A stretch of DNA of 64,000 nucleotides from Bacillus sp. MM2020_4 (GCF_011250555.1 NZ_JAANMZ010000001.1:1-64000); one strand, 5' to 3'. Counted from the first letter of the stretch, positions 34,551-43,885 are shown. Notes: generated from the letters alone by a model not told the origin. Translations and numbers: made by a program.

Positions 34551-35069
34551 ATGAAACCAAAGAATAAGATGACGATATATTGGTCGCTGCTTACATTTAA
34601 GGATTGGAATCTAAATATAGCTGCTACAGACAAAGGACTATGTTACGTTGGGGCACTGAACAAGTCATTTGAGGAATTGACCATATGGGCGGAAAAGCAG
34701 TTTCCAGGGGCGCTTCTTGTGGAAGATAGGGAGGAGCTAGAGCCTTATGTAACGGAACTAATTGAATATTTCGAGGGGAAGCGGAAGAATTTCTCTGTCC
34801 CTTTTGATTATCAAGGTACAGATTTTCAAGTTGCTGTTTGGAATGCACTTTGTGAGATTCCGTTTGGGGAGACAAGGTCCTATTCCGATATCGCAAACCA
34901 TATCGATAAACCGTCGGCAGTCCGTGCAGTAGGATCGGCCATTGGTGCAAATCCTGTATTGATTACTGTGCCCTGCCATCGTGTTGTTGGAAAAAATGGC
35001 TCACTCACAGGCTATCGCGGTGGATTAGAGATGAAGAAACAATTGCTTGGTTTAGAGCAAAAGTATTAA
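34551..35069 (+). CDS. ogt: methylated-DNA--protein-cysteine methyltransferase
   Basis: Suicide repair enzyme that moves O6-alkyl groups from guanine to its own cysteine: Cys142 in VPCHRVV. The 172-residue protein has an N-terminal RNase-H-like half, the helix-turn-helix-like FGETRSYSDIANHIDKPSAVRAVGSAIGANP and the catalytic block. GGAGG lies nine bases before the chosen ATG; an upstream in-frame TTG is not supported. No Ada-type regulator domain is present, so the name adaB would also fit. Confidence 0.93.
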   Translation: MKPKNKMTIYWSLLTFKDWNLNIAATDKGLCYVGALNKSFEELTIWAEKQFPGALLVEDREELEPYVTELIEYFEGKRKNFSVPFDYQGTDFQVAVWNALCEIPFGETRSYSDIANHIDKPSAVRAVGSAIGANPVLITVPCHRVVGKNGSLTGYRGGLEMKKQLLGLEQKY

Positions 35070-35156
35070 AAGTGGTTGATTAATCATATTTATAAATTTT
35101 TCTCTATTTGTGAATACTATCTCCATATAGATTAGATCATTGGAGTGGGTATACAT

Positions 35157-36164
35157 ATGGAGGACAAATCAAAGATACCATTAACAGCTGCCGAAATGAG
35201 TGGATTATGGACGCAATATATGAATGACTCATTGGCAGTGTGTGTAAATAGGTATTATTTAGAGACTGTGGAGGACGAGGAGGTTCGACCGATCGTTGAA
35301 TTTACCTTAAACACGGCAAAAAAGAATATATTAATAATGGAGGATATATTTAAAAGAGAGGATTTCCCTACACCAATGGGATTTACCGACCAAGATGTAA
35401 ACACAAAAGCACCAAAGCTGTTTTCTGATACGTTTGTCTTAACCTATCTGAGGCACATGTCAATTATTGCCATGCAGGCGAGTGGTGGTGTTTTAGGACT
35501 TGCCACTCGCCCTGATATAGTCACTTTTCATAAAAGTGTCCTAAACGCTGCTATTGAATTACAGGATTTAACACGGAACTTGTTGTTGAAACAAGGAACA
35601 TACATAAAGCCACCCTACATCACACCACCTGATTCTGTAGAATTTGTAAAGCAGACTCATTTTTTAGCAGGCTTTTTGGGTAAGAAAAGGGCCATAACCT
35701 CAGTGGAAATCAGCCATTTATTTTTTAATTTAAAAACGAATGCAATTGGAAGAGCATTGATCACGGGATTTGCCCAAATAGCTGAGGACAAAGACGTGAA
35801 GCAGTTTTTTGTAAGAGGGATGCAAATGGCTCGGGATCATATGGATATCTTTAGTAACTTTTTAAAGGAAGAAGAACTGCCTGTTCCGATGAGTTCGGAT
35901 GCAAATGTTTCAGATTGTACATCTAGGATTTTTTCTGACAAGCTAATGATGTTTCATATTGCAGCAATGAATACGTCAGGAATTGGTAATTACGCTATGT
36001 CAATGGCAGCAAGTCCGCGAAGGGATATTGGAATGAAATATGCCTCCTTAATACCGGAAGTGTCACTTTATGCTGAGGATGGTGCCAAAATAATGATTAG
36101 AAAAGGATGGATGGAGGAACCACCTCAAGCAGATGACCGGGAAGAGTTAGTCCAAGGACATTAG
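35157..36164 (+). CDS. DUF3231 family protein, two repeats
   Basis: A 335-residue soluble protein made of two related halves (about residues 10-165 and 180-320), each with a long helical bundle and a motif of the FSDTFVLTYLRHMSIIAMQASG / FSDKLMMFHIAAMNTSGIGNY kind. These DUF3231 proteins are common in spore-forming Bacillaceae and have no established function; a four-helix ferritin-like fold is suggested by the helical pattern only. GGAG lies 11 bases before the ATG; a GTG four codons upstream is an alternative start. It stands alone between ogt and a broken reductase. Confidence 0.8.
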   Translation: MEDKSKIPLTAAEMSGLWTQYMNDSLAVCVNRYYLETVEDEEVRPIVEFTLNTAKKNILIMEDIFKREDFPTPMGFTDQDVNTKAPKLFSDTFVLTYLRHMSIIAMQASGGVLGLATRPDIVTFHKSVLNAAIELQDLTRNLLLKQGTYIKPPYITPPDSVEFVKQTHFLAGFLGKKRAITSVEISHLFFNLKTNAIGRALITGFAQIAEDKDVKQFFVRGMQMARDHMDIFSNFLKEEELPVPMSSDANVSDCTSRIFSDKLMMFHIAAMNTSGIGNYAMSMAASPRRDIGMKYASLIPEVSLYAEDGAKIMIRKGWMEEPPQADDREELVQGH

Positions 36165-36274
36165 TCGTAATATGTTCACTTTAACAAATGCAGTGCTTTT
36201 AGAGAGCATTGCATTTTATTGTGCCTCCTGACAAGAGTATAATAAAAGAGAAAAAAATAAAAGGAGGGGACAAA

Positions 36275-37201
36275 ATGAAATACATAAACATCGCTAATAC
36301 TGACTTAACTGTTTCAAATATGATTATGGGCAATATGCGTTTAACACAGCTGTCATTGCCTGAATCCGAGAAGTTAATCAGAACAGCAATGGAGGAAGGA
36401 ATCAACTTTTTTGATCATGCCGATATTTAGGGTAAGGGCAAGTGTGAGGAGATTTTTTCTGATGCCATTCAAATGAGTGCGAGCATTCGTGAAAAAATGA
36501 TTATCCAAAGTAAATGCGGGATTATTTCACCAGAGGGCTATTTTGACTTTTCGAAGGAACATATCATTGCGTCTGTTAATGGGATTTTAAATCGATTAAA
36601 AACAGAGTATCTTGATATTCTGTTGCTGCATCGCCCAGATCCATTGATGGAACCTGCCGAGGTAGCGGAGGCGTTTGAGGAGCTGCACTCTAGCGGCAAG
36701 GTGAAGTATTTTGGTGTTTCAAATCATAATCCTGCACAGATTGAACTTTTACAAAAATATATACCGTATAAACTGGTGGTTAATCAACTCCAGTTTAGTA
36801 TTGCGCATACACCGATGATTGACTCAGGTATTACCTTAAATATGAAGAATGACCAAGCGATAAACCGCGATAGCAGTATTTTGGAATATTGTCGTTTACA
36901 TGATATTACGATGCAAGCATGGTCACCCTATCAGCACGGTTTCTTTGAAGGATCGTTTTTAGGTGATTTGGATCGTTTTCCAAAATTAAATGAAGTAGTA
37001 GACACCATTGCCGCAAAGTATGACGTAACGAATACTGCCATAGCCACTGCATGGATTACCCGTCATCCTGCTAACATCCAGGTGGTACTTGGCACAACCA
37101 ATCCAGAGCGGATGAAAGCGGCATGTAAAGGTGCTGAAATCAGATTGACGAGGGAAGAATGGTATCAAATTTACAAGGCAGCGGGGAACATCGTACCATA
37201 A
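36275..37201 (+). pseudogene. aldo/keto reductase with amber codon at the catalytic tyrosine
   Basis: One continuous reading frame of 309 codons encodes an aldo/keto reductase of the YdhF/YcsN type, interrupted only by TAG at 36428-36430 (codon 52). The interrupted motif reads FFDHADI, stop, GKGKCE; intact relatives have a tyrosine there (DxADxYG), which is the catalytic acid of the family. A single base change (TAT/TAC to TAG) explains it. The rest (LLHRPDPLMEP, KVKYFGVSNHNPAQIELL, CRLHDITMQAWSPYQHG, GTTNPERM) is intact. AAGGAGGGG lies before the start. The downstream part from an ATG at 36473 lacks the active site and a ribosome site. Confidence 0.85.
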
Positions 37202-37206
37202 AAAGT

Positions 37207-37244
37207 TAAAAACGGACTGAATTTAAAATTCAGTCCGTTTTACT
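37207..37244. terminator. bidirectional terminator between reductase and CNNM genes
   Basis: A 15-base-pair perfect stem, arm AAAACGGACTGAATT, loop of three bases, flanked by A and T runs. Confidence 0.88.
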
Positions 37245-37249
37245 AGTCA

Positions 37250-38581
37250 TTAAGATACCGATTTTTCAGGAAATGTTAACTCCTGTTCAGCCAGTTTCTG
37301 TATCTCCATAAATAATATATGATGTTCTTCCATTTCCTTTATTCTAAATGAAAATCCGTCCAATTCAATACTATCACCAATTTCAGCATCGAATTTTTTA
37401 GACAAAAACCAGCCGCCGATTGTGTCTAAATCCTTATTTGAAATCGATGTACCCAAAAGGTCATTGACTGTCTCAATAAGAACTTTACCGCTGATAATAT
37501 AATGCTGGTCCTTGATCTTTCGGACCTCAGAAACTTCATCTGCATCAAATTCATCGCGGATTTCCCCAACAATTTCTTCAAGGATATCTTCAACCGTAAC
37601 AATACCCGAAGTACCCCCGAACTCATCTAAAAGGATGGCCATATGGGTTCTTTCCTTTTGCATTTTCAACAGTAAATTTTGAATGGGGATCGTTTCAATT
37701 ACGCTAATGACCGGTTTGACGAAAGGCTTAATCGACTTCTTATTTACAATGTCATTCGATATTTTTGTGGTTAAGATATCTTTGATATTCACAATACCAA
37801 TAATGTTGTCCTTATCACCGTTAATAACGGGATAGCGTGTATATTTTTGTTCTTTCATGAGCGAAAGGATATTTTTCGGCTGATCATCGATAGAAATACC
37901 TACCATTTCAGTTCTAGGAACCATAATTTCTTTGGCAATCCGATTATTAAAATCAAATACGTTATTTACATAGGTTAATTCTGATTCATTAATTTCACCG
38001 CTTTGATAACTTTCAGAAAGAATTATCCTTAATTCATCCTCTGAATGGGCTAACTCGTTTTCTGAGGCTGGTTTAAGCCCGAATAGCCCCGTAATCTTCC
38101 TCGAGGAAGTATTAAGCAGCCAGATGAAGGGATAAAACAATTTGTAAAACCAGATCATCGGTCTAGCAAATAAAAGAGTAACCGTTTCAGCTTTCTGTAT
38201 GGCAAAAGATTTAGGTGCCAATTCCCCGACAACCACATTAATAAATGTCACTAGGGCAAAGGAAATAACCATGGATAATATATGGGATATTGAATGATTG
38301 ATATGAACAAGATTAAATAAAGGTTCAAGCAGTTTTGATACAGTTGGTTCCCCCAGCCAGCCTATCCCTAGCGCGGTAACGGTAATACCAAGCTGACAGG
38401 CCGATAAATATTCATCCAAGTGTGTTACTACCTGTTTGGCAGACTGTGCTCCCCTTTTTCCTTCATTCATTAATTGATCGATACGTGTACCTCTTACTTT
38501 TACAATCGCAAATTCTACCGCAACAAAAAATGCAGTTAGCGCGATAAGGATAGCAATGATGAACAAGTTTATTATGTCCAA
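37250..38581 (-). CDS. CNNM/CBS-domain membrane protein (hemolysin III-unrelated, TlyC/CorC family)
   Basis: 443-residue CNNM-family protein, often annotated hemolysin; homologues such as MpfA and CorC act in magnesium efflux. An N-terminal CNNM domain (about residues 1-190, with four hydrophobic segments and [31 protein letters not shown] motifs) precedes a CBS pair (from [11 protein letters not shown] to [19 protein letters not shown]) and a C-terminal CorC_HlyC domain. It is read divergently from yknW; its promoter (38678-38706) is flanked by two palindromes. The start is preceded by GAGGTGTGAG. Confidence 0.9.
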   Translation of the reverse strand: MDIINLFIIAILIALTAFFVAVEFAIVKVRGTRIDQLMNEGKRGAQSAKQVVTHLDEYLSACQLGITVTALGIGWLGEPTVSKLLEPLFNLVHINHSISHILSMVISFALVTFINVVVGELAPKSFAIQKAETVTLLFARPMIWFYKLFYPFIWLLNTSSRKITGLFGLKPASENELAHSEDELRIILSESYQSGEINESELTYVNNVFDFNNRIAKEIMVPRTEMVGISIDDQPKNILSLMKEQKYTRYPVINGDKDNIIGIVNIKDILTTKISNDIVNKKSIKPFVKPVISVIETIPIQNLLLKMQKERTHMAILLDEFGGTSGIVTVEDILEEIVGEIRDEFDADEVSEVRKIKDQHYIISGKVLIETVNDLLGTSISNKDLDTIGGWFLSKKFDAEIGDSIELDGFSFRIKEMEEHHILFMEIQKLAEQELTFPEKSVS

Positions 38582-38659
38582 ATGGTTGGCCTTAACATAG
38601 TAAGGCTCACACCTCCAGTTGTATTTTTAATTAGTAATCTACTTTAATTGGGTAGTATT

Positions 38660-38681
38660 AACATGAACTAAAGTTCAATTA
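38660..38681. promoter_or_regulatory. palindromic operator 1 (imperfect)
   Basis: Core TGAACTAAAGTTCA, a 14-base palindrome, is preceded by AACA and followed by ATTA. It overlaps the predicted -10 region and start of the minus-strand CNNM promoter. Its centre lies exactly 50 bases from that of operator 2. Confidence 0.6.
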
Positions 38682-38706
38682 TTGCACAACTATGTTATTT
38701 TGTCAA
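38678..38706 (-). promoter_or_regulatory. sigma-A promoter of the CNNM gene
   Basis: On the minus strand TTGACA, 17 bases and AATAAT form a promoter, with TGC before the -10 box as an extended element. It lies between two palindromes, so repression by one regulator is likely. Confidence 0.7.
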
Positions 38707-38709
38707 TAT

Positions 38710-38731
38710 AACATGAACTGAAGTTCATGTT
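38710..38731. promoter_or_regulatory. palindromic operator 2 (perfect)
   Basis: Two ten-base arms, AACATGAACT and AGTTCATGTT, are separated by GA. Such a site suits a dimeric TetR-type repressor. It lies just upstream of the -35 box of the CNNM promoter and about 40 bases upstream of the sigma-W-like promoter of yknW. No regulator gene is adjacent. Confidence 0.7.
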
Positions 38732-38772
38732 TATCATCTGTGCTTTTCTATACAATTTTTCCAATTATTGAC

Positions 38773-38797
38773 GAAACTTTCCCGTGTTTATATCGTA
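38773..38797 (+). promoter_or_regulatory. sigma-W-type promoter of yknWXYZ
   Basis: GAAAC followed by 16 bases and CGTA, with AACTTT directly after the -35, matches the ECF pattern (TGAAAC, N16, CGTA) except for C instead of T at the first -35 position. The B. subtilis yknWXYZ operon is known to be sigma-W-controlled, which strengthens the call. Confidence 0.7.
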
Positions 38798-38843
38798 TAC
38801 TTAATAGGAATATTTTACATAAGTGGAAATAGAGGTGTATAAA

Positions 38844-39515
38844 ATGGAATTGGAAAAAGAGATGCATGTGAAGAAAGAGAATCCGAGTTTGGTAGGAATG
38901 TTTACGAGTCCTGGGTTGCAATTTGAAAGAATTAAGGGGAATCCTAAAATTTGGGTGCCGCTGATTCTTATTAGTATTATTTATGTAATAGGAATGACGT
39001 TAATGGCGCTGTCGATGGACGTGGAAGCCTTAATTGATTCGGGGGTGCCGGAAGATCAAGCGGAAATAGTACTGGCGATTACAAAGGTAACGATTGCCGT
39101 TACAGGAATTTTTGCGCCCATTTTTGGTGTTCTTATTAGCAGTGTGATTCAATTAATTATTGCCAAAATTGCTAATGCAACGGTTACTTTTAAACAGTTA
39201 TTTTCAATGAATACTTATATCATGATCATCGGGGCAATCGGGCTATTAGTAAACATGGCGATTAGGTTTGGAATTGGCGGAAATCCGGAAATCTATCTGA
39301 CTAGTTTAGCAGGCTTGTTAAATTCAGAAAAGGCAGGTGTTTTAGGCTCATTTGAAGTGTTTGGGATCTGGGGCGTTATCTTAACCGCTTTAGGACTTCA
39401 TAAAACAGCGCAATTTTCTAAAGGGCTGGCTTGGACAATTGCGATTGTCTTCTTCTTACTTCAAATTGGATTTGGCTTGATTGGCACACTATTTCAAGGA
39501 GCGCCGAAGCTATAA
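38844..39515 (+). CDS. yknW: Yip1-family membrane protein YknW
   Basis: Membrane protein of about 223 residues with five or six hydrophobic segments after a basic N-terminus (NPSLVGMFTSPGLQFERIKGNPK). It forms part of the YknWXYZ exporter; in B. subtilis this protects cells from the SDP toxin. AGAGGTG lies six bases before the ATG; a GTG seven codons upstream is rejected. Its TAATG stop overlaps the next start by one base. Confidence 0.88.
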   Translation: MELEKEMHVKKENPSLVGMFTSPGLQFERIKGNPKIWVPLILISIIYVIGMTLMALSMDVEALIDSGVPEDQAEIVLAITKVTIAVTGIFAPIFGVLISSVIQLIIAKIANATVTFKQLFSMNTYIMIIGAIGLLVNMAIRFGIGGNPEIYLTSLAGLLNSEKAGVLGSFEVFGIWGVILTALGLHKTAQFSKGLAWTIAIVFFLLQIGFGLIGTLFQGAPKL

Positions 39516-40642
39516 TGAAGAAAAAATCGTGGATTGCAGTGTGTGTAATTAGCTTGGTGGTTATCATGATTTCCGTCAGCGTTTATCGGCAAGTTTTTGC
39601 AAAAGGTCCTTCTGTTAAAACAGCCGAAATCAAACAGGAGGAAATTTCCTCACAGCTGATGATTCCTGGTACGGTAAAGCTACAGGTAGAGCAAATGGTA
39701 TATGCCGCCCCTGAAAAGGGAGAACTAAAGGAACTGCTTGTGGAAGAAGGGCAGGAAGTCAAGAAGGGAACTGTTGTGGCAAAACTTCAAAATCCTCAGC
39801 TTGACTTAGAAATCGAACAAAACAAATTAGCAATTGAATCGGCTAATTTGAAAATTAATCAAATGGATAAGAAAATAAAACAGCTGAAAGAGAAAGAAAA
39901 GACTTTAGCAGACCAGATTGGTAAGGAGGAAGCAAAGAAACAGCTGGTACCGGAGTTTGAACAGCTAGAGATGGAAAAGAAATTAGCAAATTTGGATTTG
40001 AAGCAAACTTCACTTCAAAAGGATATGATCGGCAAACGTCAAGCAGATTTAGAGATAAAGAGTACAATAGACGGTGTGGTGTTATCTGCGAAGAAGCCTG
40101 ATTCTACTTCAGTGGATGGAACTATGGCTGTGCCCGTTATACATATTGGTCAGCTTGCAGAAATGACAGCGACCGGACTTTTATCTGAATATGACACGTT
40201 AAAAGTTAGCAGGGGACAAAAGGTGATCGTAAAGTCTGATGCTGTGCCTGGGCAGGAATGGCAAGGAGAAATTGCAAAGATTGCCATTCTACCGCAGCAA
40301 AGCCAAATAGGCACACAAAATGGCAGCCAGGCTGTCCAGTATCCCGTGACTGTAAAAATTTCAGGTGACATAAAGAACTTAAAACCGGGTTTCCAGGTAA
40401 TTATGGAAATTGAGACTGAAAAAAGGACTGCTATGGTGCTGCCCATTGATGCAATCCATGATGATGGGGATAAGCCATCTGTGTTTATTATAAAGGATGG
40501 AAAGGCCAGTAAGCAGAAGGTGAAAACAGGGATTACATCCGGTGACAAGATTGAAATCCTTGAGGGTGTTGCAAAAGGAGATCGTGTCATTATTAAAGGA
40601 CCCGATAATCTAAAGAACGGGTTGGAAGTGACAGTCAAATGA
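39515..40642 (+). CDS. yknX: ABC exporter membrane-fusion protein YknX
   Basis: MacA/HlyD-type adaptor, 375 residues, anchored by an N-terminal membrane segment (about residues 5-25). A lipoyl/barrel-sandwich region flanks a coiled coil (residues about 95-165, many Lys/Glu/Leu heptads) and a beta-barrel domain. The start overlaps the yknW stop. It joins the periplasmic-side substrate to YknZ in the Gram-positive tripartite-like pump. The C-terminus (GVAKGDRVIIKGPDNLKNG) is standard. Downstream gene overlaps by four bases. Confidence 0.9.
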   Translation: MKKKSWIAVCVISLVVIMISVSVYRQVFAKGPSVKTAEIKQEEISSQLMIPGTVKLQVEQMVYAAPEKGELKELLVEEGQEVKKGTVVAKLQNPQLDLEIEQNKLAIESANLKINQMDKKIKQLKEKEKTLADQIGKEEAKKQLVPEFEQLEMEKKLANLDLKQTSLQKDMIGKRQADLEIKSTIDGVVLSAKKPDSTSVDGTMAVPVIHIGQLAEMTATGLLSEYDTLKVSRGQKVIVKSDAVPGQEWQGEIAKIAILPQQSQIGTQNGSQAVQYPVTVKISGDIKNLKPGFQVIMEIETEKRTAMVLPIDAIHDDGDKPSVFIIKDGKASKQKVKTGITSGDKIEILEGVAKGDRVIIKGPDNLKNGLEVTVK

Positions 40643-41331
40643 TCCGGCTCGATTCCATCACTAAATCGTTTTTACTAGGAAAAGAACGTGTGCATGTATT
40701 AAATGGCATTAGCCTTGAGATAATCCAAGGTGAGTTTGTTGCCATTATGGGGCCCTCAGGTTCAGGGAAATCAACCTTAATGAATATCATTGGCTGTTTG
40801 GATAAGCCTTCTGAAGGGGACTACTACCTCGGAGGGGAAAATGTCTCGCATTATAATGATAAGGAATTGGCGCGGGTTAGGAATCAGTCAATCGGTTTTG
40901 TTTTTCAGCAATTTCATCTTCTGCCACGCTTGTCTGCATTAAAAAATGTTGAACTTCCGATGATCTATGCCGGGGTATCAAAAAAAGAGCGTCAGATCCG
41001 AGCAGAAGAGGCTTTAACGAAAGTAGGGCTGTCAGATCGGATGGAACATCTTCCTAATGCACTGTCAGGCGGACAAAAGCAGCGGGTAGCCATTGCTAGA
41101 TCAATTGTGAATCGACCTAAGCTTATTTTAGCGGATGAACCGACAGGGGCACTTGATACGAAAACAAGTAAAGATATCATGGAACAATTTCGCGAGCTTA
41201 ATATGGAAGGTGTAACCGTTATTGTTGTTACCCATGAGCCTGAAGTAGCGGAGTATGCCAATCGGACGATTATGGTTAGGGATGGAATACTTCAATCCCC
41301 TGCTGCGATGGAGAGGGGGCGGTTCAAATGA
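40639..41331 (+). CDS. yknY: ABC exporter ATPase YknY
   Basis: MacB-type ATP-binding subunit, 230 residues. Walker A GPSGSGKST (about residues 38-46), signature LSGGQKQRV, Walker B LILADEPTGALD and an H-loop at VVTHEPE are intact. The start overlaps the yknX stop (ATGA), as does the yknZ start with the yknY stop, so the operon is tightly coupled. Confidence 0.93.
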   Translation: MIRLDSITKSFLLGKERVHVLNGISLEIIQGEFVAIMGPSGSGKSTLMNIIGCLDKPSEGDYYLGGENVSHYNDKELARVRNQSIGFVFQQFHLLPRLSALKNVELPMIYAGVSKKERQIRAEEALTKVGLSDRMEHLPNALSGGQKQRVAIARSIVNRPKLILADEPTGALDTKTSKDIMEQFRELNMEGVTVIVVTHEPEVAEYANRTIMVRDGILQSPAAMERGRFK

Positions 41332-42521
41332 GTTTTATGGAAAACCTCTCCATGGCATTAAGTTCGCTTAAAGCACATAAGATGCGCAGTATTCTGACAA
41401 TGTTGGGTATCATCATTGGGGTTGGTGCTGTCATTATTGTTGTGGCGATCGGACAGGGTGGAGAAGCGATGCTGAAATCTCAGATCACCGGTCCAGGCAA
41501 TACCATTGAATTGTTTTATCAGCCCTCTGAAGAGGAAATGAGGGCCAACCCTAACGTCCTTATGCAAGCTCCATTTAAACAGGAAGATATCCGTGCCCTC
41601 GAACAAATTCCAGAAATTAAGCGGGTTGTCGCTTCGAGTACGCAATTATCTTCGGCCAGATTGCAAAAAGATGTTGTGGATATCTCGACTACCGGGATTA
41701 ATCAAGCTTACCTGCAACTAAATGGGATAAAGGTGGCAAAGGGCAGAAGCTTAGCCACTTCCGATTTTCTTGGTGCCAGGCGTGCAGGACTCATTAGCGA
41801 TAAATTGAAAGAGGAATTATTTAAGGAAGAAAATCCTGTTGGAAAAGTACTATTGCTAGGTAACCAACCAATCGAGATTATCGGTGTATTGGAAAAGCCG
41901 ACGGGTCTCCTTGCATTTGGTTCAATGGAGGTTTACCTTCCCTTCCAAACTTGGAAAAATATGTACGGAAGCAGTGATTTTACCCAAGTAACTCTGCAAG
42001 CCGCCTCACCTGAACAGTTGCAGGTTGCTGGTAAAAAGGCGGCAAAGCTGCTCAATAATATGCATAATACAGAAAAATCCTATCAGGTAATCAATATGGA
42101 GGAAATCGCCCAAGGGATCGGTCAGATTACAAAAATCATGACGTTGATTATCGGGAGCATTGCTGGAATTTCATTGTTTGTTGGTGGTATCGGGGTCATG
42201 AACATAATGCTTGTATCTGTAACGGAAAGAACAAGGGAGATTGGTATCCGTATGGCACTGGGAGCAACTAGGGGACAGGTCTTAACCCAATTCCTCATTG
42301 AATCGATTACATTGACATTAATTGGCGGTATTTTAGGGATTTTCCTTGGCTGGGGGACTGCAACAATCGTCAGCTTCTTTGCCGGCTGGCCTTCATTGGT
42401 ATCATGGCAAGTCGTGTTAGGAGGGGTTTTGTTTTCAATGATCATTGGTGTCTTATTCGGACTGCTTCCGGCCAATAAAGCCGCCAAGCTTGATCCGATT
42501 GATTCACTTCGGTATGAATAG
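41328..42521 (+). CDS. yknZ: ABC exporter permease YknZ (MacB-type)
   Basis: MacB/FtsX-family permease, 397 residues. The first membrane segment (about residues 18-42, SILTMLGIIIGVGAVIIV) is followed by a large extracellular MacB_PCD domain and three C-terminal helices with the VGGIGVMNIMLVSVTERTREIGIRMALGATRGQVL block. It completes the yknWXYZ operon; the likely substrates are peptides or toxins of the SdpC type, by homology. An approximately 160-base gap separates it from trpB. Confidence 0.92.
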   Translation: MSFMENLSMALSSLKAHKMRSILTMLGIIIGVGAVIIVVAIGQGGEAMLKSQITGPGNTIELFYQPSEEEMRANPNVLMQAPFKQEDIRALEQIPEIKRVVASSTQLSSARLQKDVVDISTTGINQAYLQLNGIKVAKGRSLATSDFLGARRAGLISDKLKEELFKEENPVGKVLLLGNQPIEIIGVLEKPTGLLAFGSMEVYLPFQTWKNMYGSSDFTQVTLQAASPEQLQVAGKKAAKLLNNMHNTEKSYQVINMEEIAQGIGQITKIMTLIIGSIAGISLFVGGIGVMNIMLVSVTERTREIGIRMALGATRGQVLTQFLIESITLTLIGGILGIFLGWGTATIVSFFAGWPSLVSWQVVLGGVLFSMIIGVLFGLLPANKAAKLDPIDSLRYE

Positions 42522-42679
42522 TGATTATTTTTACAGCGTATGGTGCCTTTTTATGCATAACAACGTGGTTGATAAGTTGGCAGAATGGGCACAGTATGAT
42601 AAAATAATTAATGAAATATTCAGTTAATTGATTCGGATTACTGATCCAAAATGATAGTTTAGAAGGAGACGAGACGAGG

Positions 42680-43846
42680 ATGGAAAAAGTAAGTGTAGCG
42701 AGCAAAGGTTATTTTGGAGAATTTGGCGGCAGCTTTGTTCCTGATGATTTACAGAAAGTAATGAATGAACTTGAGGAACAATTTTTAAAATACAAGGACG
42801 ACCGGGAATTCATAAAAGAATATAAATATTATTTGAAAGAATATATCGGCAGGGAAAATCCGCTGACATTTGCCGAAAATTTAACGAAGCAAATGGGCGG
42901 AGCAAAAATCTATCTCAAACGTGAGGATTTAAACCATACTGGTGCACATAAAATTAATAATGCGATTGGACAAATTTTATTAGCAAAACGGATGGGTGTG
43001 AAGCGGATTATTGCAGAAACGGGGGCTGGCCAGCATGGTGTTGCGACGGCAACAGCATGTGCCATGTTTGGGATGGAATGTATTATTTATATGGGCAAAC
43101 TGGATACCGAGCGTCAGGCCTTGAATGTCTTTCGGATGGAATTATTGGGTGCGAAAGTTGTTCCCGTTGAAAAGGGGCAGGGCCGCTTAAAGGATGCTGT
43201 TGATGAAGCATTGGGTGACCTGGTGCAAAACTATAAAAATACTTTTTATTTACTAGGTTCGGCGGTGGGGCCGCATCCATATCCTACCATGGTCAAACAC
43301 TTCCAAGCGATTATCAGCGAAGAATCAAAGCGCCAGATCCTTGAAAAAGAAAGAAAACTGCCAACTGCCGTGATTGCCTGCGCAGGCGGCGGCAGTAATG
43401 CAATAGGGGCGTTCGCCCATTATATTGATGAGCCAAATGTTCGTTTAATTGGGGCCGAACCGGCAGAAGCACCTACCTTAAGCGAAGGGGTTCCTGCGGT
43501 TATTCATGGCTTTAAATGTTTAACATTACTGGATGACAACGGTGATCCGAAACCAACATACTCCATTGCGGCAGGTTTGGATTATCCAGGTGTTGGTCCA
43601 GAGCATAGTTATTTGAAAACAAGCGGCAGAGCTGAGTACGTGACAGTCACTGGTCAAGAGGCTTTGGAGGCATTCCAATTGTTAAGTAAAACGGAAGGGA
43701 TCATCCCGGCGTTAGAAAGCTCGCATGCGGTTGCCTATGCTATTAAACTGGCAAAGGAATTAACTCCAGATGACGTGTTGATTGTGAACCTTTCAGGCCG
43801 TGGTGATAAAGATGTTGAACAAGTTTTCCATATGTTAAAAAAATAA
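42680..43846 (+). CDS. trpB: tryptophan synthase beta subunit, stand-alone
   Basis: PLP enzyme condensing indole and serine to tryptophan, 388 residues. The PLP lysine is in HTGAHKINNAIGQ; the phosphate loop is CAGGGSNAIG, and the FGEFGGSFVPDDLQ start is typical of TrpB1. AGAAGGAG precedes the ATG. No trpA, trpC or other trp gene adjoins; it stands alone with its own terminator, so it may be an additional copy or an indole-recycling form. No T-box or TRAP repeat is visible in the leader. Confidence 0.93.
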   Translation: MEKVSVASKGYFGEFGGSFVPDDLQKVMNELEEQFLKYKDDREFIKEYKYYLKEYIGRENPLTFAENLTKQMGGAKIYLKREDLNHTGAHKINNAIGQILLAKRMGVKRIIAETGAGQHGVATATACAMFGMECIIYMGKLDTERQALNVFRMELLGAKVVPVEKGQGRLKDAVDEALGDLVQNYKNTFYLLGSAVGPHPYPTMVKHFQAIISEESKRQILEKERKLPTAVIACAGGGSNAIGAFAHYIDEPNVRLIGAEPAEAPTLSEGVPAVIHGFKCLTLLDDNGDPKPTYSIAAGLDYPGVGPEHSYLKTSGRAEYVTVTGQEALEAFQLLSKTEGIIPALESSHAVAYAIKLAKELTPDDVLIVNLSGRGDKDVEQVFHMLKK

Positions 43847-43851
43847 AAGCG

Positions 43852-43885
43852 GGACGGGTCGATTCAACAGACTCGTCCTTTTTAT
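43852..43885 (+). terminator. trpB terminator
   Basis: GGACGGGTC pairs with GACTCGTCC (one G-U), followed by TTTTTATAT, five bases after the trpB stop. Confidence 0.85.

Noticed and set aside
38823-38843. GTG start for yknW seven codons upstream
   Set aside because: No ribosome site precedes it, and AGAGGTG is placed correctly for the ATG at 38844.
42554-42627. 24-codon ORF (MHNNVVDKLAEW start) before trpB as a trp leader peptide
   Set aside because: It has one tryptophan codon only, no competing hairpins or T-box motif, and no good ribosome site.
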